Positions 1-6,037 of a stretch of 7,119 nucleotides of DNA are shown piece after piece. Both the position numbers and the translations under genes were made by a program. Positions within the stretch are counted from its first letter, which is position 1; each line of letters begins with the position of its first letter. This stretch comes from Spirochaetota bacterium. GTDB taxonomy: Bacteria > Spirochaetota > Spirochaetia > Treponematales > Treponemataceae. The stretch covers positions 1-7,119 of the forward strand of contig JAKPSR010000415.1 in NCBI GenBank assembly GCA_029571425.1. Reading direction: 5' to 3'. The notes under the pieces are model-generated. The model had not been told where the DNA came from. It made no database searches and saw nothing but the letters and a program-made list of their open reading frames with translations.

Positions 1-2907
1 CTCGACGGCCTCGCGGTCGAGCTCGGCCACGCGCGCCATGATCTCGTCGTTCGCCGCGTCGAGGAGCCGCGAGCCGCCGAATGAGAGTTCGGCGGTGTCT
101 ATCTTCTCGGCTATCGCGGGATCGTTCGTCGCCCACACGAAGTTGAGGCTCGTCGAGGATCCTCCCGCTGCGCCGCCGGTAATGGTGGCGTAACGCGCCT
201 CGGCGAGCGCGGCGATCTGCGTGGGAAGGAACCCGAGCTCGAGCAGGTTTTGGCTTGGCAGGTAGAACCGCGCGCCCGAGTTAAGGCTCTCGAGGAGGAC
301 GTGCACCCGCGACTCGAGGCCGCGGGCAAGAGTTCGTTCCTGGTTCGCCGAGAACCGAAGCCCGAGTGGGATCGACACGAGAAGGGTTACCGCGACGACG
401 AGCGTCGTGGTGAAGAAGGCGAGCTTGAACCGGAGCCCAAGCCCACGTTTGCGGAGGGCGACCTCGCGTTTCTTTCGCTCTAGTGGCATGGCGACTCCTA
501 TGAGCAGTGCTTTCACTTCGGCTTGTATGAGTGCCCCGTCGCGTGCCGCGCCCGCGAGTCCGCGGACCGAGACGGCGAGGAGGACGAGGGCGAAGACGAC
601 GACGATCAGAGGAATGACGTACTCGGCCCGGAAGGCGGACGGGCCGCGCGGGCCCACGGCGCGCCACGACGGGATGAATTCCTCGCGGAAGTCCCCGAAC
701 TTCACGGTGCCCTGGGCGCTGACCGCGAGCGGCGCGGGGGCGTTGTAGGCGCCGCGGGCGCGGTGCCGCAGGACGACGCGGTAACTCCCCTCGGGCGCGT
801 CCCGAAGGCGAATGCCCGTGATGAGGCGGTCGTTCTGGACGACGAAGTCACCATCCTCGCGCGAGAGCTCGAGGTCCCAGGGCGTGCTTCCGTCCCGGTC
901 CACGTATACCCGGTCGACGCCACCCTGGTCGGCGAACCCGCGCCCGACGACCGACAGGACGGTGTTCCCCGCTTCGTCCGTCGTCGCGTCGACGAATGCC
1001 ACGTGGGTGTACGGCACGTACTTGTCGAGCGCGAGGAACCGAACCGCCGGCTCGCCGACGTTCCCGACGGAGTCGATGGCCGCGACCGATAGGGCGTAGA
1101 TGCCGTCGTCGAGGTTGGAGAAGGACGCGGTGGTGCCAGCGGTCATCACCCGCGCCGGCGGGCGCTTCGTATCGAAACGGCGGGAGGCCGCGTCCTGAAA
1201 GGCGAAGAGCGACGGATCGGTTCCGGCGGCGCCCGAGAGGGAAGCGAGGAGGCGCATGGCCTCGGGACCGGCGAGATAGTCGAGGCTCCACGCGTAGCCG
1301 GCGACGTCGTCGCCTGAGGGCGGGTCCCATTCGGCGGAGAAGCTATTAGAGGCGAGATATCCCCGCGCATCGAGGGCTGGCTCGCGGATCGCGGGCGGCG
1401 CGGGCGGCGTCGTGTCGCGCACGTACTCGAGGTACTCGATCTCCGACCAGTTGCCGGCGTAGTCCCTGACGCGGACGCCGAGGAACCACGGCCCGTCATC
1501 GGGCGCCTCGAGATCCACGCGACGCGCCTCGGGAAGGTATTGGATGTCCTTCGGGACCTCGGGCCGGGAGCGCGGGGCCCACGCGTAGGAATAGCCCGCG
1601 ATGTCCGAGGAATCGGCCGGCATCGTGACCGAGACGGAGACCCGCTCGGCCCTACTCCGCTTCCCGGCCTCGAACGAGAGCGCGCGGAGGATCGGCCTGT
1701 CGACCGCCTTGTCCGGGGAGAGTTGCACGAGGCGCTGCTCGCCGCGCGCCGTGGACTGCTGCCAGAATATCTCGAGGACTCCGTTGGCGATGACTGGCCG
1801 CGCGAACACGGCGTCGCGCACCGATCGCGAAAGGTCGGTCTCGGCCCAGAAAAGCCCTTCCTTGCGCGCCATGTACACGCGGTTCGCGCCGCTTCGGTTA
1901 TCGAACCAAAGGACCGTCGGCTTCCCGTCGACCTCGACGACGTCGGGATCGTAGCAATATCCGTCGGCCGAGGATACGGCCTCAGGCTCGGATGAAAGGG
2001 CGCCGCGCCCATCGACGGTGGCGTGGTATATGCGGTATTTCTCGATGCCGGTGCGGGCGCGCTCCCACACGAGAGAGACGGTGCCGGCCACCCGGCGGAG
2101 GCGCGGCCGTTGATTGTGAAACTGCTCGAAACCGACGCCCGGCTGCCCTGGCTCCTGAAAGGTCGAGATCATCGAGGGGCTCGACCAACTCGACCCGGAG
2201 TCGGTGGAAACGGACGAGAAAAGCTGATAGGAAGAGCGGTTCGCGCCCGCGTGGAACGCCTGGAAAACGATGACGTCGGACCTGCCGACGGCCGCGTGAG
2301 CGGGAAGGAACGGTCGCTTCTTTCCGCTCGAGGGGGAGAACACCTCGAACGACGACCAGCGCCGGCCGTCCGAGGAGCGGGAATAGACGAGGAAGAAATT
2401 CTCCTCGGTGCCGCGCGTGGCGAACAAGAGATATCCCCCGTCGGCCCGCACGAATATCCTCGGCGCGAGGAGGGCCGAGGTCTCGTCCTCGATCTCGGTC
2501 GTCCCGAAGGTTTGCCCGAGGTCGGAGGACGAGTACACCGTCACGTTGCGCACGCTGGTGACCGCCGAGACGAGAATGCGCCCCGAGGGATCGACAGTCG
2601 CCGACGCGATGGAAGGGACATCGCCCGCATAGGGGATCGGCCCCGCGAAGCGCTCGCGGGTGAGCCACGTCTTACCGTCGAAGACCCTCGCGGAAAGCCA
2701 AATCACGCCCCCTTGAGCCGACGAGGGAACGGTTTCCTGCCAGAGGACTACGCTCACCGTGCCGTTGGTGGCCGTCGACGGGAAGCGGCCGTCGGACTCC
2801 GTGAGCTGGGCTGGACTGTCCCAATAAAAATCGCGGGCCGCGAGCGGGAGCGCCATGGCTAGGCAGAGCATGAAGATGAAGGTTCGGGCTGCGCGGCGGT
2901 TTTTCAC
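1..2907 (-). CDS. Multidomain envelope sensor: beta-propeller, Ig-like and IPT-like domains, membrane spans (3' end outside window)
   Basis: Read from GTG at 2907, this frame stays open for 969 codons to the left edge, so the C-terminus is missing. Residues 1-24 form a signal peptide (basic MKNRRAAR, hydrophobic core, cleavage near LAA|RD). Residues about 28-400 look like a sialidase-type (BNR) beta-propeller: Asp-boxes at 127-134 (SSDLGQTF) and 234-241 (STDSGSSW), plus a degenerate one at 178-184, about 50-56 residues apart. No sialidase catalytic set was recognised, so binding or sensing is likelier than hydrolysis. Residues 405-500 and 508-630 are Ig/FnIII-like, each ending in a D-x-(A/V)-GN-type strand; DTTPPAPP links them. 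Residues 633-731 resemble IPT/TIG (VVGRGF). Spans at about 763-780 and 829-850 flank a basic, presumably cytoplasmic loop; residues 851-969 would be extracytoplasmic again. The start overlaps the upstream stop by 4 bp. The output domain (cyclase, SpoIIE-type phosphatase, kinase or other) cannot be seen. Gene reality is near certain; function is inferred. Confidence 0.9.
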   Translation of the reverse strand, partial: MKNRRAARTFIFMLCLAMALPLAARDFYWDSPAQLTESDGRFPSTATNGTVSVVLWQETVPSSAQGGVIWLSARVFDGKTWLTRERFAGPIPYAGDVPSIASATVDPSGRILVSAVTSVRNVTVYSSSDLGQTFGTTEIEDETSALLAPRIFVRADGGYLLFATRGTEENFFLVYSRSSDGRRWSSFEVFSPSSGKKRPFLPAHAAVGRSDVIVFQAFHAGANRSSYQLFSSVSTDSGSSWSSPSMISTFQEPGQPGVGFEQFHNQRPRLRRVAGTVSLVWERARTGIEKYRIYHATVDGRGALSSEPEAVSSADGYCYDPDVVEVDGKPTVLWFDNRSGANRVYMARKEGLFWAETDLSRSVRDAVFARPVIANGVLEIFWQQSTARGEQRLVQLSPDKAVDRPILRALSFEAGKRSRAERVSVSVTMPADSSDIAGYSYAWAPRSRPEVPKDIQYLPEARRVDLEAPDDGPWFLGVRVRDYAGNWSEIEYLEYVRDTTPPAPPAIREPALDARGYLASNSFSAEWDPPSGDDVAGYAWSLDYLAGPEAMRLLASLSGAAGTDPSLFAFQDAASRRFDTKRPPARVMTAGTTASFSNLDDGIYALSVAAIDSVGNVGEPAVRFLALDKYVPYTHVAFVDATTDEAGNTVLSVVGRGFADQGGVDRVYVDRDGSTPWDLELSREDGDFVVQNDRLITGIRLRDAPEGSYRVVLRHRARGAYNAPAPLAVSAQGTVKFGDFREEFIPSWRAVGPRGPSAFRAEYVIPLIVVVFALVLLAVSVRGLAGAARDGALIQAEVKALLIGVAMPLERKKREVALRKRGLGLRFKLAFFTTTLVVAVTLLVSIPLGLRFSANQERTLARGLESRVHVLLESLNSGARFYLPSQNLLELGFLPTQIAALAEARYATITGGAAGGSSTSLNFVWATNDPAIAEKIDTAELSFGGSRLLDAANDEIMARVAELDREAVE
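487..499 (-). promoter_or_regulatory. Candidate internal ribosome binding site and in-frame ATG inside the sensor gene
   Basis: On the minus strand AGGAG (499-495), five spacer bases and ATG (489-487) form a textbook initiation site, better than that of any gene start in this window. The ATG is codon 807 of the sensor frame and opens MPLERKKREVALRKRG followed by a hydrophobic span, which is how a stand-alone inner-membrane sensor would begin. It could produce a shorter second product or mark a fusion point. Purine-rich stretches also occur by chance, so use of the site is unproven. Confidence 0.4.
2904..2907 (-). promoter_or_regulatory. GTGA stop/start overlap coupling the TPR and sensor genes
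   Basis: On the minus strand the sensor GTG (2907-2905) overlaps the TPR stop TGA (2906-2904) in the sequence TTGTGAAAA. Four-base overlaps of this type usually mean translational coupling by terminating ribosomes. A purine-rich AGAGGA lies at 2926-2921, about 13 bases upstream, a little distant for an independent Shine-Dalgarno. No intergenic promoter or terminator is possible here, so one transcript is expected to carry both genes. Confidence 0.8.
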
Positions 2908-5900
2908 AACTGTGAGTCTATCCTCTTTTTGAGTTCTTGTATCTTCGACGAATTCCTGTTCTTCGGGTCCTGCAGGAGCTGCTCGACGATGGCGGCGGCC
3001 GTGATCTTGTTCCCCTTTTGCAGCTCGGCGACCGCCTGCATATACTGCGCCTCGGCCTTCGCCGAAAGGACGGCTACCTGCTGCCCGCCGGACGAGCTTT
3101 GGATGCGGTCCTTCAGGTTGATCGCCTGCTGATTCTCCGGGTTGAGCTTGATCGCCTCGTCGAGCTGGATCACCGCGGCGGGGAACATGCTTCGGTTGTT
3201 CGAGTCGTAGATGCGCCGGGCCTCGCGCGTGAGCTCGGAGGAACGGGCGATATCCTTCGGGTTCGGCGGAGGTATCTTGATCTTCAGGAATATCTCGACC
3301 TCATCGATGAGCCGCTTGAGCCCCGGATAGTCCGGGTCGATTTGGTAGAGGTCGAGGAGGTCGCTATACGCCGTCTGCTGCTGGGTCCGGTAGTTCTCGC
3401 GGATATACTCGACCTTCTGCCGGAAGAACGCCTTGAACGCGTCGGCGTCGATAAGCTGGTCGATGCGGAGGGTCAGCTCGCCCGCGTCCTGGTTCAGCGG
3501 GTACACGAGCTGAAGCTGCTGCAGCCTCTCTTTCGCGCTTGCGAGCACCTCTATCGCCTCGGGCCGCTTGCCCGCCGCCATCAGCGCCTTACCCTGGGCG
3601 TAGAGCTGCCTGGCCATGCTGAGTATCTGGCTCATCTGCGGATAGAGCGGAGCCGAGACCGGTATGGTCCGCCCGGTCTTCATCGAGAGCGCTGTGTTGA
3701 TGATCTCGAGCCAATTCGCGACCTCGAGGTTCGGCTCGACGTTGGTAACCGCCCAGCGGGCCTTCGCCTGCAAGAGGACCTGCTCGGCTTGGTCGAAGTT
3801 ACCGATGTAGTACTGGTTCTTCCCCTTGACGAACAAGGATCGGACCTCGCGGACGACGGCGTCGTTCTCGATGCGGACGATGTCCGCGCCGAGCCGCTCG
3901 AGCTTGCGGTCGCTTTCCTCGCGGAGGGTCGGGGATTCCTGCAGGGCGAGCGCCTCGTTCATTTTCGCGCGCGAACGGGCAAGGTTGTCGCGGGCCGCCT
4001 GGAACTCACCACGCTTCAGCGCGGACTGCGATTGCGAGTAGCGGAGGTCGGCTTCCTGTCGGGCGAGGCTCGCCTGGAGGACGCGGGCGTTCGCGCGCGA
4101 AAGCTCGGCGTTCGCCTCGGACACGGCGCGATCGAGCGCGGCGACCGTCGCGTCGAGGGATGCGCGCGCGGATTGCACGTCGGGGTCGGCCCGAATCGTG
4201 GCGGGGAGCCGCGCGATCGAGGCGGACGAGGCGACGATCGAGGCGCGGTCCTTGGCGACGAGGGCCTTGAGGTTGGTGAGCTTCTTCGCCGCCTCCTCAG
4301 GATAATAGAGGGTAAGGCCCGTCTGGGGCGAGGGAACCCCGTCTATAAGAGAGCGCGCCTCGGAAAGGGCGGACGTGGCGTCGGCAACCATACCCTCGGC
4401 AGAGGAGGCTTGATAGGCCGCGGACGCGCGATACAGCGCCGTTTCCTCGGCGAGGATGTCGGCCAGAAGTTTCTTTTGATAGTCCGAAAGCTCGGCCATG
4501 TACACGGAGGAGGGAACCGGCGCGTTCGGGTCGCCCGCGGGGACGGTTGCTGATCCGGAATCGGCTGGCGCGGACGTCGTCGCTGGGCGAGGCACGGCCT
4601 TGAGAATATCCTCAAGCCGCTTCGCGAAAGCGGCGTAGGAGGCAAGTACGGGCGAGCCGGCGTTGCGGAGCGCGGCCGGTTCCGCCGCGGTGGGCGCGTA
4701 GGAGGCGACCTCGTCTCGGACTTTCCGATATGCACGATATAGACGCTCGGTCTCCTCAAGGCCCCGGATCGTCCGCTCGACCTGGGCGAAATCCGTCGCG
4801 CGCGCGACGACATCCCGCTTCCCGAAGCTATCGGGCCGATACGAGATCGGGCCGCCTATCCCGACTGCCCGTTGGCCAAGGCGAGCGAGCTGTCCCGCCT
4901 CTGGCAAGCCGGAATCGGGCGGCAAGGTATTCGTAGAGGATATTGCCTGATAGGTATCGAGCCATAGCCCGCGAATCCTTCGACCGGTCGCCTTCTCGAC
5001 TCGATCGAGGCTGTCGTTCCATTGGGCGTCGATGGCCCCGAGCACGCCCTCGAAGCGACCGGAGGTCTTTCGCCCGAGGGTAAACCGATACGCGAACGGG
5101 AGGAAGGAGTTCTCGGTTTGTTCCCCGCTTTTCTTTTGAATCTCGGCGAACCGGTCCTCGAAATACCACCCTCGCTCGGCGAGGGCGTTTCGAGCCTTGA
5201 CGAACTGGGCTAACTGCCCCTGTGCCTGGGCGAGCGCCCGTTCCGCCGTCTCCGTCTCACCTGCCGCGATGGCGGCCTCATAGGAGGCTAAGCTTGCCTC
5301 GAGACCCGCCTGCAGCGACTCGATGCCGGCAATCCCCCCCGTAACACCCGCGAGGGTCTCGTTGACCTTGGCGAGCAAGGGGGTATTCGCGTTCTCCTCG
5401 TCAAACTCAGCCTTATAGAACCCGTACCCCTCGGTGAATTTCCGGGCCGCGTCGACGAATCGGCGCTGGTCTATCAGGGCATTCCCGTCCCGCATGATTT
5501 CGTCGAATTTCGCGCGATAGTAGGTAAACTGGGCTGCTTCCTTCGTTTCGGCGATAAAATCCTGGGTCGACTGGTTTGGGTTCTTTTCCATCGTTTCCAG
5601 GGATTGGATCATCGTTAGCTTTTTCTCGTCGTTCGTCGGCTCATCGACGAGAACGTTGACGAGCGCTCCCGCCGTGTCGTTGTACTCCTCGCGCATGCGG
5701 ATGATCTTTCGGATTCGGGCCTGGGCCCCGTCAAAATCCTCAGGATGCTCTTCCATGTAGTTCGTCAGCTCGAGGATGGCTAGGTTATAGTTTCGTTCCT
5801 TGATGAGACGGTCGACCTTCGGGAGTCCCACTTCGGGATTTCCGCCGGCAAAAAGGCTTGCCGCGACCATGAGAAGGGCGAAAAGAACAAGGACGATACG

Positions 5901-5921
5901 TTTAATTATCCATCCCCCCAC
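2904..5921 (-). CDS. Large exported TPR/coiled-coil protein, probably periplasmic
   Basis: This 1005-residue protein starts at GTG 5921. The frame has a stop shortly upstream (5973-5975) and no ATG, GTG or TTG between, so this start is the best available. Residues 1-25 form a signal peptide (WIIKR, long hydrophobic run, cleavage near SLFA|GG) without a lipobox cysteine; I see no cysteine anywhere in the protein. The rest is mostly helical. TPR-like helix pairs are visible near 34-67, 141-175, 628-665, 695-725, 768-800, 895-935 and 955-990; DEAIKLNPENQQAI is the clearest. Charged, Ala/Gln/Glu-rich coiled-coil-like stretches lie near 195-250 and 590-690. A Pro/Ala/Ser/Thr-rich linker at 443-472 divides the protein into two halves. 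TPR proteins usually scaffold protein-protein contacts; no catalytic motif was seen. The downstream sensor gene overlaps its stop, so the two are probably co-expressed and may interact (inference). I do not recognise a named gene. Confidence 0.93.
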   Translation of the reverse strand: MGGWIIKRIVLVLFALLMVAASLFAGGNPEVGLPKVDRLIKERNYNLAILELTNYMEEHPEDFDGAQARIRKIIRMREEYNDTAGALVNVLVDEPTNDEKKLTMIQSLETMEKNPNQSTQDFIAETKEAAQFTYYRAKFDEIMRDGNALIDQRRFVDAARKFTEGYGFYKAEFDEENANTPLLAKVNETLAGVTGGIAGIESLQAGLEASLASYEAAIAAGETETAERALAQAQGQLAQFVKARNALAERGWYFEDRFAEIQKKSGEQTENSFLPFAYRFTLGRKTSGRFEGVLGAIDAQWNDSLDRVEKATGRRIRGLWLDTYQAISSTNTLPPDSGLPEAGQLARLGQRAVGIGGPISYRPDSFGKRDVVARATDFAQVERTIRGLEETERLYRAYRKVRDEVASYAPTAAEPAALRNAGSPVLASYAAFAKRLEDILKAVPRPATTSAPADSGSATVPAGDPNAPVPSSVYMAELSDYQKKLLADILAEETALYRASAAYQASSAEGMVADATSALSEARSLIDGVPSPQTGLTLYYPEEAAKKLTNLKALVAKDRASIVASSASIARLPATIRADPDVQSARASLDATVAALDRAVSEANAELSRANARVLQASLARQEADLRYSQSQSALKRGEFQAARDNLARSRAKMNEALALQESPTLREESDRKLERLGADIVRIENDAVVREVRSLFVKGKNQYYIGNFDQAEQVLLQAKARWAVTNVEPNLEVANWLEIINTALSMKTGRTIPVSAPLYPQMSQILSMARQLYAQGKALMAAGKRPEAIEVLASAKERLQQLQLVYPLNQDAGELTLRIDQLIDADAFKAFFRQKVEYIRENYRTQQQTAYSDLLDLYQIDPDYPGLKRLIDEVEIFLKIKIPPPNPKDIARSSELTREARRIYDSNNRSMFPAAVIQLDEAIKLNPENQQAINLKDRIQSSSGGQQVAVLSAKAEAQYMQAVAELQKGNKITAAAIVEQLLQDPKNRNSSKIQELKKRIDSQL
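5334..5340 (-). repeat. G7 homopolymer within the TPR coding sequence
   Basis: On the coding strand seven consecutive G cover the last base of codon 194 and the Gly codons 195-196. It was the longest single-base run I noticed inside a gene here. Gain or loss of one G would shift frame early in the protein. At this length slippage would be modest. Confidence 0.6.
5914..5919 (-). repeat. G6 homopolymer overlapping the TPR start codon
   Basis: The coding strand reads GTGGGGGGATGG; the final G of the GTG start begins the six-G run, which continues through codon 2 into codon 3. A length change would join the GTG to another frame. An out-of-frame ATG just after the run opens only three codons (ATG GAT AAT TAA). 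Confidence 0.5.
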
Positions 5922-5929
5922 GGGTACTA

Positions 5930-5939
5930 CTCTATCCCC
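5930..5939 (-). promoter_or_regulatory. Weak ribosome binding site region for the TPR gene
   Basis: On the minus strand, GGGGATAGAG precedes the GTG at 5921. AGAG ends eight bases before the start and GGGGA about thirteen. Neither is a strong Shine-Dalgarno, which makes initiation at this GTG look modest. Confidence 0.35.
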
Positions 5940-5977
5940 AACTTTATTTTTCGGCAGGCTTTTATGCCATTTCTAGT

Positions 5978-6004
5978 AAAAAACGGCGGAAAAATGTCGA
6001 AAAA
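5978..6004. promoter_or_regulatory. Three helically phased A-tracts (curved DNA or UP-like element)
   Basis: Runs of A occupy 5978-5983, 5990-5994 and 6000-6004. Their centres are about 11.5 and 9.5-10 bases apart, close to one helical turn, an arrangement known to bend DNA. They lie immediately upstream of the candidate TATACT at 6010-6015, where an UP element or bent region could help RNA polymerase in the absence of a clear -35. The phasing is seen directly; the function is inferred. Confidence 0.4.
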
Positions 6005-6009
6005 TACCA

Positions 6010-6024
6010 TATACTCTAAGTATA
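6010..6024. promoter_or_regulatory. Perfect 6-3-6 palindrome with TATACT on both strands (possible -10 and/or operator)
   Basis: TATACT, spacer CTA, then AGTATA form an exact inverted repeat, so each strand reads TATACT. TATACT matches five of six bases of the sigma70 -10 consensus. On the plus strand it ends 22 bases before the UPF0164 ATG, which would give a short leader of roughly 15 bases. The symmetry also suits a dimeric regulator. No good -35 lies 16-18 bases upstream, so the promoter reading is uncertain. A further AGTATA occurs at 6042-6047, just inside the UPF0164 gene. Confidence 0.4.
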
Positions 6025-6025
6025 C

Positions 6026-6028
6026 GAG
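6026..6028 (+). promoter_or_regulatory. Weak ribosome binding site for the UPF0164 gene
   Basis: GAG lies nine bases before the ATG at 6038, with no longer anti-16S match in the leader. It is weak, but the spacing is normal and no other start is available in frame. Confidence 0.35.
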
Positions 6029-6037
6029 ACGATCACG

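Larger units (their letters stand above)
5922..6037. promoter_or_regulatory. Divergent A/T-rich intergenic region serving both transcription units
   Basis: This is the only non-coding gap in the window. It separates the GTG start of the leftward TPR gene from the ATG start of the rightward UPF0164 gene. Its A/T-rich composition contrasts sharply with the GC-rich genes on both sides, as expected for back-to-back promoters. It holds three A-tracts, a palindrome containing TATACT on each strand, and only weak Shine-Dalgarno sequences for either gene. For the leftward gene, TCGACA (6000 to 5995) followed by TAGAAA (5975 to 5970) is a weak sigma70-like pair with a 19-base spacer. No strong -35 was found for the rightward gene. 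Confidence 0.65.

Noticed and set aside
1146..2668. Minus-strand open frames of 288 and 228 codons (1146-2012 and 1982-2668)
   Set aside because: They lie out of frame with the 2907-to-1 frame on the same strand and are Arg/Pro/Ser- or Arg/His-rich, typical of shifted reading of GC-rich DNA.
1708..2826. Active sialidase call for the propeller
   Set aside because: Asp-boxes occur in many non-enzymatic propellers, and I could not identify the arginine triad, the N-terminal RIP-type motif or the catalytic Tyr/Glu/Asp set.
2023..2862. 279-codon plus-strand open frame opposite the sensor gene
   Set aside because: Same antisense effect. The minus-strand frame here encodes Asp-boxes and a signal peptide and continues for 969 codons, so the plus frame is a shadow.
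2863..2907. Lipoprotein signal in the sensor N-terminus (Cys15)
   Set aside because: The residues before Cys15 (IFML) do not fit a lipobox, and the hydrophobic core continues after it to a normal signal-peptidase I site near residue 24.
2937..4553. 538-codon plus-strand open frame opposite the TPR gene
   Set aside because: It is codon-aligned antisense to the TPR gene. Stops in that register need sense TTA, CTA or TCA codons, which are rare in this GC-rich gene. The product is an Arg/Leu/Gly/Val-rich string without recognisable motifs.
5953..5968. GGCA/TGCC hairpin in the intergenic region as a terminator
   Set aside because: The arms are only four bases with an eight-base loop and no following T-run in a useful position. 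It also lies between divergent starts, where a terminator is not expected.
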